64,000 bases of DNA from Rattus norvegicus (GCF_036323735.1 NC_086025.1:106464188-106528187), one strand, 5' to 3'; positions 38,729-50,460 are shown, counted from the first letter of the stretch. Translations and numbers: made by a program. The notes: a model not told the origin generated them from the sequence alone.

Positions 38729-39054
38729 CAGGGCGGGGGATTGAAATGAGTTCCAAGGCACTAACAGACTAAGAAACAGCATCTTGGAAACAGCAGCTTC
38801 CTCCTGGATTCAGTGCCCTGTTGTGAGTCTGGCCCAGCCTGTGGCCTGGCTTTCCTGGAGTCTTACTTTGCTGCAGATCCTCTGCAGATGGAGCACTGCA
38901 GCTCAGGTCTATGGCTAGCACACACCAGGATGTGGGCAAACAGTAACATCTGCATGCCACCTCCCTTTCTCTACAGCGAAGATAGGAACAAGTCTGATGC
39001 TCGGGTGGCCTCTCTCCTCTGGGATGACAGTACTCCTTGCACAAAGAGGAGTTG

Positions 39055-39105
39055 GCCCCTTGGCATTGAAGATGAGGAAATTGAGGCACAGAGAACCTGA
39101 CCAAT
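39055..39105 (-). mobile_element. MIR fragment, reverse orientation
   Basis: GATGAGGAAATTGAGGCACA followed by GAGAACCTGACC matches the MIR core closely. Confidence 0.65.
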
Positions 39106-39600
39106 AGCCCATGTATGCCTGTGCCTGACACTGTTGTCACCAGCATAGATAGATGTTGATGGCTTGGCTTTGCTCTCTGTCAAGACCCTCTAAAGCACCA
39201 GCAACTTTTGGAAATCCACATCAAACCTGTAGCCCTCCAAAACAGAAAAGGCTCAGGGTAAAAACTGGGGCACATAACATCTATTATGGAAAAAAAATCC
39301 ACAAAATAAAAAACCAACATTTTGAGAGAGATCTCCATGTTCACCAAAGAACAAGTATTAAATTATCTTCTCTCCATTTGATGAATGGCTTGGCCTTTAA
39401 CAATATGTGTAAGGCTTGTTTATAATGTGGGAACTGTTTATGTTTTTGTCAAGCTTGAAAAAGGATAAGAAGGTACAATAATGGCATAGTCATTTATATA
39501 AACAAAATTAAAACCCGGGAATCACAAAATGACTTGGAAATGTACAAAACTAAAATAGAGGTTGTTTGGGGATAGAAGAGGGCTCATTTCTCTTTACCTA

Positions 39601-39665
39601 ACTTTTTTCTTTCTTCTTCTTCCTTTCTTTTTCTTTCTTCCTTCTTTTTTCTTTTTCTGTTTGCT
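39601..39665. repeat. T/C-rich low-complexity tract
   Basis: An imperfect TTTC/CTT pyrimidine run with few purines. Confidence 0.85.
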
Positions 39666-41320
39666 TGTTTGGGTTTTTTGCATTCTAGTTTGAGAATAGA
39701 TGACATTCACAATTAATACCATGAGAAAATCAAAACTTAGAGAAAAGGAGCTGTGTTAATTTGGATCTGCTCCTTCTCACAGTGGTTCAGAGCCAGGTGA
39801 GACGTACCAGAACGTGGCCAAGCCCTATACAATTCCCTCCTACAAAGGGAGATGCAGGTGTGCAAGGATACTGGAGCTCACCACACTGTCTTACCTCCTT
39901 GCCAAGCAGCTGAGATACACACTTGGAAAGCCGTTACTTCAAAACCACAACTTGTTTCTTTTAAAGTAGACTGTGGGAGTCTTTTCTAAGGACTCTCACT
40001 GCTCAGGCCTGGAACAGCCGGAGTGGTCTGACCCTAGGGAAGCCATGTGGAGTCCTGAGGGTCTAAGTCATAAGAGCTGAGATCATCCCCAGGACTCTGG
40101 TTATAGGTCTGAGCTAGTTGACTCTACAAGTGAGATTCTCTGTACAGATGACTGATATAGCAGGAGATAAATGGGTTGAAAGTGGGATGAAGACACTTCC
40201 CCATCATATGTCACTGGCAGCCTGGGAGACAAACACGAGGCAGTATACGACCAGCTGTGAGAACAGTAGACAACGGTGGTTTTCTTTTGTCTTCCATCAC
40301 ACAGCCTGGCTTCTGGTAGTCAAAGACCACTTGAGTTTTCCAACATTGAAGATGCATCAACTCTGCCAATGGCTTACTCGTCTAAGACCAGGAACATCAT
40401 CCCTCTGTGACTTCATCTGACTCCTCCCCTCACAAACAACCCCTGCAGGCCTCAGCTGAGACACATTCGAGTCTTAGCATAACTTCCAAAAGCCAGATAC
40501 TGTTCTACATAAATGTCAGTACTCATGTATCTGGCCACATGCTGGTAAGCATGTAACACATGCTCAAAATTGCCAACCCAGATTTTCTCAACGTGTAAGA
40601 AGAACAGAACTAGCCTATGATAGATTGAAGCACAAAGCAGATGAGGCTTGACAATCTCCCAAGAACCCTCCTGGGGTCCTGCCAGGGATGATCACAGTTC
40701 ATTGCAAGCATTGAAGCAAGTCAAAGCTCTTTCCCTCGAGAGTTCCCCTAGAGTAACATAGATGTAGGAATGGAAGAATTATTTCAATTTCACTGGTTGA
40801 CTTATGGAATCTAGCTTAAGCCTTAGTATGATGACAGAAACAGATTCTGAGAATGACTGCTGTGGTTACTAAACCCACCATTCAACCTCTATTTCTAGCA
40901 TGCCTCACACAGAAAGCATGGTTATGATACACCATTCAAGCCCACTGAGCTGCCCAGCAATTCAATGAAGTAAAATTATATGGTCATATATACTAGTGAA
41001 CAGGCTTTGGGGGCACAGTGACATACCCCAAGCGTCACAATGATATGACAGCCACCTAATGAAACTGTCATTGGGTTTTCAAAGTATTGCTTCTCAGACA
41101 AAGCTTTAATAATGGCACTTTGACCCTCCTGCCAATTATGAAGAAAATGTCACATCCAAATGGCTAACCTCTTCCCTGAACCATGCATAATGCCCAACAC
41201 GGCACCCTCAATCTCTCCAAGAATGAGCATTGAAAGATGGTTGGTTGTTCTTGGTTGTTCACCAGTTGTGGGAAATGTGGCCCTCAAACCATGGCATGTT
41301 ACCCCTACTAAGCAGGCCTT
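39666..41320. other. No gene recognised; possible conserved block at 41,095-41,170
   Basis: Mostly unique sequence. ACAAAGCTTTAATAATGG and CCAATTATGAAGAAAATG near 41,100-41,150 look like a compact noncoding element with SOX/homeodomain-like sites. Confidence 0.4.
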
Positions 41321-41347
41321 CTTCTGACTTCTGACTTCTGACTTCTA
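41321..41347 (+). repeat. Short tandem repeat (CTTCTGA)3.6
   Basis: Three full 7-nt units and a partial one. A 10-nt duplication (TTGGTTGTTC twice) lies 80 bp upstream. Confidence 0.85.
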
Positions 41348-42021
41348 AGGACGCTGAATGCCTGAAGAGTCTCCCATAGAATCTCTGGGAAGTGGATGGT
41401 CCTACATAGACATTAGGAAGAGTTTAAGATGGGGGCAAAACAATTTCCTGAATAGAGAGAAAGAAGAAAAAGATTGCACATGACTGTTCATAGCTGTTCT
41501 CAATAGACAATCTGAACAAATCACTTGCAGATAGCAAGACAACCATCACTGCAACCAAGACTCAGGTATATCTGTCCGCAAGCTACCTTTGAGTATGACT
41601 TAGAAAGACTTGAGAATGGGTAGTGTCCAGGACTGTAGAGGAACACAAAGGCCCAGCAGCAGGCTGTTGAGTAACGGTAGCCTCTTGTGGGATGAGTACC
41701 AAGATGAGATAAGGAGTTCACCAAATACACCGTCTATACCCCAGAACAGGAGCTTGTAACGCTCAGCCCAGGAACATGAAGGAAGAGCAAGTTGGAAGCT
41801 ATGCCCTTGTTTCCTTTACCCACTCCACATAGCTAAGGGCTACAAACATTTCCAAACTCAATTGCCATTTGAGAGGAGGGTCTGGTGAGACCTACCTGAG
41901 TACTGAGCTGCCTGCCGGCAGAGGCAGCACAAAGTGAGGTGAACTCTGTGATTTCCCAAGGTGGCCATTATGACGCCATGTTGCCCACCCACCCAGAAGC
42001 AAAAGGTGCCATGGTACTCAC

Positions 42022-42142
42022 CCCACTGCAGAGGTGCCAGCTGCAGGTGTTCCAGGATGAGCTGGTTCAGGAGGCCCTCCACGCTCGCCTCACCACTGCG
42101 CTTCAGAGACGGATAAGCCTCAGTCAAGGAAAACAGTTCCTG
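42022..42142 (-). CDS. Probable internal coding exon, minus strand, gene unidentified
   Basis: Read on the minus strand, a long pyrimidine tract (CTCTATCTTTTCCTGGGCCTCAG) runs into a splice acceptor at 42,143-42,145. A consensus donor GTGAGT follows at 42,021-42,016. The 121 nt between them are open in one frame from phase 0 to phase 1. They encode about 40 residues beginning QELFSLTEAYPSLK and continuing with a leucine-rich segment, VEGLLNQLILEHLQLAPLQW, that could form an amphipathic helix. The other two frames contain stops. Five CpGs survive inside the exon in otherwise CpG-poor DNA, which favours coding constraint. The acceptor is a tandem CAGCAG, so one glutamine could be optional. I do not recognise the protein family. 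The open frame continues past the donor to another donor-like CAG/GTAGGT near 41,897, so a longer alternative exon is possible. Confidence 0.6.
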
Positions 42143-43204
42143 CTGAGGCCCAGGAAAAGATAGAGAAAACTCTAGACAGATACACCCCCAGATGGGACGT
42201 CTTAAGTAGGTAGGTCATCCCTTTGCTCCAGAGGTAGTCTACCCAACGCTGAAGGCATTAACCGGAGAACGGGCAAAATGGGGACAGAGAAGCCCAGCAG
42301 GTGTTTCTTCCTTTATCTCTAAATCCACTGGAGTAGATGACTGTTCTAGAAGGAAGGAAGAGCTGCTGGGATAATCCTATCCCAACAATGGTTTTTGCTG
42401 GGGGGAAATAAGGCAAATTTTAGGTTATTTTTTCCTTAATAAAATACACAGACTGCAGTTGAGTGTTTAGGACGTGTGTGCATTGCTGGACACATACTGG
42501 GTTCATGCTGGTTTCGTGTTTGCTGTTATACGTCTTGATGTAATTACATACATGGTTCCCAGCAGATCTGCAAGCCTCTTGCCTCCCATCTTACACAAAA
42601 CCACAGTCACCAAGTAAGTACAAGCAAAAAGTAAATGGCAAGATTGAGTTCCTAACACTTGCTAATAGCTTAAAACAAAAGGATAGCCAACTTCCTACGT
42701 CCATCTGGCCAGCGCATTCTGTTACCAAAAATGTCCCTTGTACCAAGTAGGACAAGCAGGCCACAGTGGCAGGGAGGCACTGGGAACAGAGGTGCCAGGA
42801 AAGGGCTTGACAGGCCCATCTGGTGAAGATGAAAAGAAATAAGCTGGCACTCAGTGTATGCCAACCTGAGGACAGCGGTGTGGGGACATCTTGTAAGCAG
42901 GGAATCACAGGGGCAGAGGCAGGGGCCTGAGTAGGAAGGGACAGGACCAGTAAGTGAAATGGGCTCATGCTCCTAGGTCTCAGGCCAGCATGTCTCTGAC
43001 GCCAGCAGCCCTGCCAGGCATTTAGGGAAAGCAACACTTATTAGGGCTGCCCAGAAAGTGTGGATGAACCACAGCAAGGCTTTGCTCAGCATTGCCTGAG
43101 ATAGTGCCGGTCCACCTCCATGGTGCCTAGGGTGCCTCAACTAGACTGCTTGAGCTCCCTAGTACAAGCACTGACTCTTCCTATGCTGCCCGTGTGTTCG
43201 CTCT

Positions 43205-43415
43205 TCTTCATTTGGTGCCTTCATCTTCTCCTTGGCCCCACCTCCTCTAGGAAATGCTTCTAAAGCCATCTCTGTCTAGAAGGTTCTCCTGTCCTCTTTC
43301 AAGACACACTACATATGGTAGCTTCATCACCAGCTTGTGAGCCCCCAGGGGGCCCACAACAGTGCCAGGCTCTAACAGCTGCTCGGTCAACAGTGAATGC
43401 GAGTCAGGGAGCAAG
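43205..43415 (+). mobile_element. L2 3' fragment
   Basis: Markers in L2 order are CCACCTCCTCTAGGAAATGC, CTTGTGAGCCCCCAGGG, ACAGTGCCAGGCTCTAACA and GTGAATGCG. Confidence 0.6.
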
Positions 43416-45072
43416 CACCCCGGGTAAGCAGCTCAGGGCCGCGCTTCACCCTGGGCAAAGTCCAGAGCCCTCTCCTGAGTTCAGTCTAGCTTTGAGTCTT
43501 TGAATTCTGCCTCTGCCTTTCATGAGCTTGAAAGAAAGAAAATTAACACCCTGAGTTGTCTCCATCATCTGCAGCCTGAGAACAAGCACACTTCACAGGA
43601 TCCTGAGGAAGACATAGTCCAAGGCCACACTAGTAAACGTTCCTGCTGTCAGTAGGGTCCTGCTTCCCTCTCCTCTAGGGAGTCCCTTCCCTGCCTTGCT
43701 ACAGTGAGTGAGCCACTGTTTGTGTCTCTACATCCTGAAGGATCCCCATCCTCCAGCACGGCCTAGCAAAGTTTCTTCCATACCTAATTCTTCCTTAAGG
43801 AGATGCCCCCACATGCTCTCTCTCCATCTCATTACCACCCAGGGCGGGCTTGCTGAGCTGCTGTTATTATTGGTGAGCACTTGGCAATGCACTTTCAATC
43901 CTCTTGCTCAGTCCTGGGAGTGAGGACTCTCCTGTTAGTTCAACAAACTAACAGAGGGACAAGGCAGGCCACTAGGGATACTGAATGAAGATTGAAACCC
44001 AGGTCTTGGAGGTCACAGGTAGGCAAGAGACAGGGTCTTGCAAACAGAAAACACTGACCTCCAGCAATCCTTGTACTGGCCACATGTTGGCCTCATTGAG
44101 CAAAAGCCAGGATGTAAACAAAAAAGTATGTATGCTATGTTCCTGTCTGGGTGGCTCACCGTGCCAAAGGGTAGTAACATCTACTCTCAGATGACTGAAT
44201 ACAAAGAATGCAGTTCCTCTACACAGTCAAATGCCTTTTAGCCTTCAAAGAAAGGAAGCCTGACCCTTGAGGACAATCAAAGAGAAGCCAGGCACAAGAG
44301 GACAAACAGGGACCCGAGTAGAGTACAGACATACAAGTACAGGTATATAAATCAACACGCAGAAGTGAAGCCTGGATACCAGGGATGGGGTTAAGGGATA
44401 AGGAGTTGAGGTTCTTGGTCTGGTTCCAAGTGGAGAATGTGAGAAGCTCCCGAGATGCATGTGGGGGAGGCTGCGGCACTGAGCTGTAGGCTTCACCGTG
44501 GTTAAGATGGTAAATTAAAGATAAATAAAAACATGCTGACGGAAGGAAGGGACTCTGCAATTAAGAAAAGGAGCTGGGGAAGATGAGGGGCTGAAGCCAG
44601 GTGCAGAGACTGGGAACTTGCCCAGCGGAAGGGACATCTGAGCCAAGTCTCTGGAAGGAACCAGAGGGAAACTGGGAGTGGGAGGGGCCCAGAGGCAGAG
44701 GCACGAGCCCAAAAAGCAACAGAAGAGAGAACTTCCCTCCAGACAGCAAAAACTGAAGCTTCCCTTCTAGGAGAGTCCCAGAGACCACTTGGAAAGCTGT
44801 GCTGCTGGTCATTGCTGGCTCCAAGGACACCAAGGTCACCAAGGTCACTACACACAACTCAGTGGCTCTGAGGGGACATTGTTCTTCCCGAAGTGACCCA
44901 CTGCTGAGTCAGTTTTCCCTAGTGACCCCAAGCTGCCCTAACCAGCAGTTTGGCTGAGGGTGCCACCACTATAGTGAGCCCCTTGTGCACTCCCCAGCAG
45001 TTACCCATGTGGGATTTTCCAGCCATACAATGTGACTATAGAAGCCGGAAGCATCCCTGAGACCACTCACCT

Positions 45073-45222
45073 CCAAATCAGGCATGGTGGTAGACTCATG
45101 TCCATAATGTCAGCACTTGGGGATCTAAGGCAGGAAGATCAAAAATTCTTCCATGCCTGCCCTGGCTACACAGCAAGACCCAGTCTCAAGAAAACCAAAA
45201 CCAACCAACCAACCAACCAAAT
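45073..45222 (+). mobile_element. B1 SINE with (CCAA)n tail
   Basis: GGCATGGTGGTAGACTCATG, GTCAGCACTTGGGGATCTAA, CTGGCTACACAGCAAGACC and CAGTCTCAAG are canonical B1 blocks. The tail AACCAACCAACCAACC replaces poly-A. Confidence 0.85.
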
Positions 45223-45447
45223 AAGTTAACAAAAAGCAAAACAAAGAGCTCTCCAGTTTCTTAGCACCTGACCAAATCCCTGCTGGGTGTGCTGTGTGGT
45301 TCGCTCTAAACAATACAGGAGCTGACAGTGTGTGCAACAAGCTAGCAGAAAGAGCATAGCTACCGCTTTTGGGTTGGACTCATGGCTCATCAAGTCATAC
45401 AGGTAGAAGTACTCAGAGACACTGCAGTGCATGTTGATCTGATATTT

Positions 45448-45558
45448 TTGTTTTGTTTAAGAGATGAACTTACTCTGCAGTCTAATCTTGCCAAGGTAGA
45501 CCTTAAAGTCACGGCAATCTTCCTGCTTCAGCCTTCCAAGTGCTGGGATGACAATGGA
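45448..45558 (-). mobile_element. B1 SINE, reverse orientation
   Basis: AGAGATGAACTTACTCTGCA, ATCTTCCTGCTTCAGCCTTC and CAAGTGCTGGGATGACAATG are the reverse complement of B1. It forms an inverted pair with the B1 at 45,073-45,222, about 225 bp apart. Confidence 0.8.
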
Positions 45559-47029
45559 ATTCACTATGTATTTCCATTTCATATACTTAAAACAACAATA
45601 ACCAACCCCCGCCCCTCCCCCCACCCCCAATCCTCAGGTCTGTGGAGGAAACAGCCTTTGGTGTAAGCTGGAGCCTTCCGCCAGCACACCATTTTACACA
45701 CTCCTAGACACATGTGAATGCTTCACTGTACGCCTGGAACCCAGGAATCAAAGCCTCTGCTCCACTGCTGCCCACAGGCTGGGAACTATTAGATCCTACA
45801 AACAGCTGGTACAACATCCTGACCTGACAAAGGCCAGCAGAGAGCTCTCCGTGGTGCTGAAGTATGCCTGAGTTGCTGTCACAAGCAATCCCCCATGCCT
45901 ACTTACAGATGCTTTCTCCAAACCCTGGGGTGTTAGACTTTCCTGCCAACCTTCCAGAACAAGAGTATGTTTCGTGAGCCAGGTGGCTCTCTCCAGCAAC
46001 ACACAGCCATTCACAGACTATGGCAGGTTCAAGTGGATTTTATATCGGGCAAGGCAGTTACAGTCACTATGTTGGGACAGCCAGAGGAGAAAGGGTTAGT
46101 TTTCTGGAGTGTGGTAGACCCAGAAGCTGTCCCAGATCTCATACCTCTGGAAGATAGGTGGGGTGCTCACCAGGAAATTGAGGTGGAAAGTACTTCAGGC
46201 AGTGGGGAGTGAGAGCGAGGGCAGGAAGCAACACATTATCTGGACAGCACACGTAAGTATGTATCATCCTTCCCTTGCTCCTAAGCACCATGACTCAGAG
46301 CATGGGCCCTATCTCGTGTACCAGCTCTGGGGTGACGAGCCACAGGTGCAAGGATGCAGCCCGGCCCTACTAGAACTCAAGGAAATTAGCAAATTGTCGT
46401 AGAGAGGAATTATACAAATGGAGAGACTCCTGCAAATGATAAGCAAGCCTCTGGCTTGACTTTATAATTTACATGACTAATCTCCAAATATCTATTCCAT
46501 TTTTCTCATCTTGGTAAGTGCCCTGGCATCCTGGCAAAGCTCCCTGTGCCCAACTGGACAGAAAACATCCACAGTGGTCACGCTGTCCAGGGGTGGGGGG
46601 TCCAGAGAGATCTGCAACTGATTCACTACAGCAAGTCCTGTTTGGTTCTAGAGCTCTATGAAGAAGAGAGAGAGAAATAAATGGAAGGCAGGCAGGTGTT
46701 CATGCTTGCCCAAGGCATGTGGCCACCTCATAGTTGCTCTGAGCAGTGTGGTTAGTGGGAAGGCCGTGGCCAAAGGGGAGGCCTGGACATGACTCCTAGA
46801 TGGAGCTGAAAGTATAGCACTGAAGGCAGCCCAAGTCCCAACTGGCCATGGCTGGGCGAACTTAGAGCAGGCAAAACTTATGGGCCTTGTTTTTCTCATC
46901 AGCGGCCCAATGTAGAAAACTACATCAGAGAGCTGCTGCAAAAGGCTTCTAGGGCTTCTGGCTAAGACCGAGTGCAGCATTTGTTCTCATCGCTTTAACC
47001 TCTGGCATGGCCGCTAGCTGAGCGGGGTT
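45559..47029. other. Nothing recognised
   Basis: A C-rich patch near 45,605-45,630; otherwise unique sequence with short frames. Confidence 0.5.
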
Positions 47030-47180
47030 TTGGAGCTACACACCAAGTTGGTATCATAGCACTCGCAGGAACAGCACAGCCCTTTGATTAGGGGGAGGGG
47101 TGCTAAATAAATTAAACAATCTATGTAAATAAACCTGACCAAAAACTGGCATCAATTGAGTGCTAAGATCTCACAGACTG
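47030..47180. promoter_or_regulatory. Candidate enhancer-like block with TCF- and FOX-like motifs
   Basis: CCTTTGATTAG (TCF/LEF-like) at 47,090-47,100 lies just before GCTAAATAAATTAAAC and GTAAATAAACC (forkhead-like, about 47,125-47,135). The block is not repetitive. Function is inferred from motifs only. Confidence 0.25.
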
Positions 47181-47450
47181 TGTGAATGGTCAACACACAT
47201 GCAGTGACACAAACACAGTGCTCATGTGCACACACACAGAGGCCTGTCATGACGTCCATGGAATGTGCTGGTTGGTCAACCATAAGATCTCTATTAGCCA
47301 CCTGTTTCTTTCTCTAGCAATTCTAAGGCACATAAAGCCATATTCAGGTTGGGGGTGGGAGCAGCAGTCTGACCTGTGTTCATGCTTCCTCATTCCTCTG
47401 CCTATCACAAGTCATACAGCAGAAGTGATTTGACTCCATCTGCCAAGCCT

Positions 47451-47548
47451 CTGTGCTGTGCTGTGCTGTGCTGTGCTGTGCTGTGCTGTACTGTGCTGTG
47501 CTGTGCTGTGGACTGGGCTAGGCTGGGCTGTGTTGCGCTGGGCTGGGC
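47451..47548 (+). repeat. (CTGTG)12 pentanucleotide repeat with degenerate CTGGG flank
   Basis: Twelve CTGTG units with one A substitution lie at 47,451-47,510. Degenerate GCTGG/GGCTG copies follow to about 47,548. Confidence 0.93.
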
Positions 47549-48332
47549 AAGATGAAAGACCCTTGAACCAAGTTATTACAAACAGCTCTGAGAGCTGAAC
47601 TCCCTGGAGACAGATACCAAATGATTCCCTGCATTTCAGTTATGATGATCAAGGAATCAACTACACTGATGACAGGAGTGGTTTGCACTAGAATTCGTTT
47701 AAATAAAACTAGTTCCCCAAGCATGAGTGACTATGAGGGGGAAACAACATGGCATACTGTGCCTTAAACGAGTCTTGTTTAAAGAGGTTTAGTTCTTGTT
47801 GTTAGCTTGGTTTGGTGTTTTAGATGAGAACACAGAGCTCCATTAAGAAGCATCCGGGAGAAGCCTATTAGACCAAGGAAAAGCCTGAACTGCTCAGTGG
47901 AGCAGCGTCATCCCGGCCTCAGTGTTAAGTGAGGCAGGGCCAGGTACTTCTCCCTATGGGAAGCAGCAGCCCCAAAGGGTAGACGGAGACCCAGCACAGC
48001 TTTAAGTGGGTTGTCTTGCCTGAGATTAATCAAGCCCAGGGCTCTGTGCCTAAAAGCCTTGCAGGGCTGTGAAACCTCCAATAAACCTGGCGACCCTGCC
48101 AGCTTGCAGAGGGTGTCTAGGTTTGCCAGAACAGCACAGATACTCTCAGTGGCATGCAGGTGAGGTGTGAGCTACCCCAGCCACCGTGTCCAGAAGAGAA
48201 TCCTCTAAGGTGAGAGACCCCACACATGATGGGAGACTTTCGACAAACGCAGGGCAGTGGGGACGGGGGAGGATGGCATGCGTGCTACGGGCTTGTCCCC
48301 TACCTGCTTCAGCCATAGATGGTCTCCATAGA

Positions 48333-48555
48333 CTAGCTTGAAGGAGGTTGGTTTCGGTTCAGACTAAGCTTGCTGCTAATGTCACTTTGTTTGACAATCG
48401 TGGTACCCAGAGTAGGGTAACAAAGCAGCAGCTTTCTGCTGGCTGCGTCACTGAAGCGAGAGCTCTGCCTCAGAGTTTCGTGTGACTGTACCTGTGTGCT
48501 GGGGATCGCAGTCTGACCTGGGGTCTGCATCTGAAAGTGCTCCTCACTTTGTCCC
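48333..48555 (-). other. CpG-retaining open frame, possible terminal exon, minus strand
   Basis: A minus-strand frame of about 74 codons runs from a TAG near 48,557 to a TAG at 48,335-48,333. The inferred peptide is hydrophilic and rich in S, Q, R and T (for example HETLRQSSRFSDAASRK). It carries six CpGs, several times the local background. A CTAG/G could act as an acceptor at its upstream end, but the pyrimidine tract is poor and I see no AATAAA just downstream. It lies about 1 kb downstream, in the minus sense, of the 49.5-kb exon candidate. The phases do not match the GTGAGA donor of that candidate, so a direct join is not supported. It could be coding, untranslated, or simply a conserved regulatory segment. 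Confidence 0.25.
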
Positions 48556-49395
48556 TAGGACTTAGCACAATCTCGGGCACATGCACAGCGTGATGATTAA
48601 ATCTTTTGGAATGTTCTAGTCTGGATGCACACAGTCTGACCATACTCACAGCCACAGAATCTATGCATGAAGAGGATGAAGGGAGGACACCTACATTAGA
48701 ATTTCCTTTTCCTGGCAGTCTGAATAAGCCACACTCTCCTGCTGTGGTACTTTGGGGGCATTTTCAACTCTGGTCCTTTGATTGAAAAACTCCGCCCACT
48801 GCTAACAGTCCCCTCAAATGTCTGAGGAACTGGGTGGGTGCTCTGTAGAGACTGCCAAGGCAACTGACACACAGATGCACTCGGGGTCCTTCCACCCACT
48901 CAGCTGACCTCTGACCACATGGCCACATGGGCACAGGCATTTAATACCATTTTCCCTCTCCACAGTATACACAACAGAAAAGTCTCTCACCCCTTCTACA
49001 GTGTCTTTACAGCTTGCCAGACTGTACAAACTCCATGTTGGTGCCTAGATGACTGCATCCGAATTGCCCGCTGTCAGTCAGCATGGCTCAAGTCCTGCTC
49101 TGATAAGCAGCCATTAGTACCTGTCACTAGTATGAATACCAGCTCTCAAAAGAAACATGAGATCCAAAGTCAGGAATACCACTGGCCCCAACAAGACCTT
49201 TAGCCACTCAGGATCAATACTTCATTAAGTAGGCCCTCTGAAGTGTGAAGGGACTCAGAAAATGCCAGCCCCATGGTCCATATCCTGCCATGCCATTTGG
49301 AGCTGTCTGTAGTTGAAGCTCAGTACTTATTAAGCCCCTCTTAGCTCCCTATGGGTGGTCAGAAGCCCTAGTCAGGATCAGGATGTGCCCTGGGC

Positions 49396-49576
49396 CTATG
49401 GGGAGGACTCTGAAAAGGATAGGATTCTCCAGCGGATGTCCAGCTTGCTGCTGATCTCCAGGCCTCGTGCCTCTTGTCTCTCTTCTTCCAGCTGTTTCAG
49501 ATTTGCAAAGTGTCCCTTCTCACCGGGGGATTCTGGGACACTTTCAAAGTTGAACTTGTCCACTTGAATAGCCATT
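49396..49576 (-). CDS. Probable coding exon or short terminal exon, minus strand, gene unidentified
   Basis: On the minus strand, TTTTCTCTCTTCTCTCAG forms a near-ideal acceptor ending at 49,577. The next base is followed immediately by an ATG (49,575-49,573). The frame gives 59 residues before a TAG at 49,398-49,396, starting MAIQVDKFNFESVPESPGEK. It then contains a charged, helix-prone stretch (ANLKQLEEERQEARGLEISS). Three CpGs are retained. The only donor-like sequence inside is CCCCCG/GTGAGA, which would end a 53-nt exon at 49,524 in phase 1; without it the segment would be a terminal coding exon. It may belong to the same minus-strand transcription unit as the exon at 42.1 kb, but nothing in the sequence proves this. 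I do not recognise the family. The composition suggests a cytoplasmic coiled-coil or adaptor segment, which is inference only. Confidence 0.5.
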
Positions 49577-50329
49577 CTGAGAGAAGAGAGAAAACAGTGG
49601 AGAATTAATCAGTAGGGCAATTTCTTCCCGGAGCTATTGAAGAGTCAGCACATGCCAGCGTGAGATAGTCTGATGAACCATTATCGCTAGTTATTCCTAA
49701 CAGATTCATTCCCAGAAAATGAAATAATGACTCCCAAGGTGGCCCTGACTGCAGAGCTGGCTCAACACACAGTTCTGAAGGAGCTACATCCACAGATTTA
49801 GACCTCTGAGATTCTCGAATCATCCCAGGTGAAGGTTTCCCTTCCATAATGGGATAAGGCATGTAAGGCAAAACACACTGTTCCTGGGGGCCTGCACTCT
49901 AAGCTCTCCCTGTCATAGCCATGCAGTGCAGTCAAGTAGACTCAAGAGCCAGCCCCTATATCCTGTCCACAGTTGCCACAGCTCCCAGCTTCCCCCTGTA
50001 GCTTCCCAGCCATCGACATTGGGGCCCCTCCCTTCAGCTGTCTGATCAAAGCCACCTGTCCTCCACACACCATTCGCATTGCTTACTGGTCCCATTGACC
50101 TTCTAAGCATTCCTAAGATTCAGGAGACTCTCTGCCTTAGTGTTTAGCTCTAGAATGTTCTAACAGTGGCATGGCTGAGCCCTTCTCACCGCTGCAGCCA
50201 CTCCCCAGCTCATCCCAGCCATGGGAGACTATTCTTTGCTCTCTGCTGCAGCATTCTGTTTATTTCTGGTCAAGCATTTATCATGAGCTTAAAGGTTTAT
50301 CTCCGAGTTCGTTAATCGTATCTCAATTC

Positions 50330-50460
50330 TACTGGAATTGAGCTCCACACGGGCAGAGATGCACTTGGTCTGGGTGACCAGGCTCCCCAGGCATGGAATA
50401 ACATCTAGGAGACAGCAGTGACTCAGTAAATAATCAGCAAGAAAGAGCAGATTAAAAGTC
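50330..50460 (+). mobile_element. L2 3'-end fragment
   Basis: GAGCTCCACACGGGCAGAGA, CAGGCATGGAATAACATC and GACTCAGTAAATAATCAG correspond to the L2 3' end order. Confidence 0.55.

Noticed and set aside
38390..38782. Frames of 74-125 codons encoding Arg-Asp or Leu-Cys/Ser-Leu repeats
   Set aside because: Pure translation of the GACAGA/GGGA microsatellite on both strands; no non-repeat coding signal.
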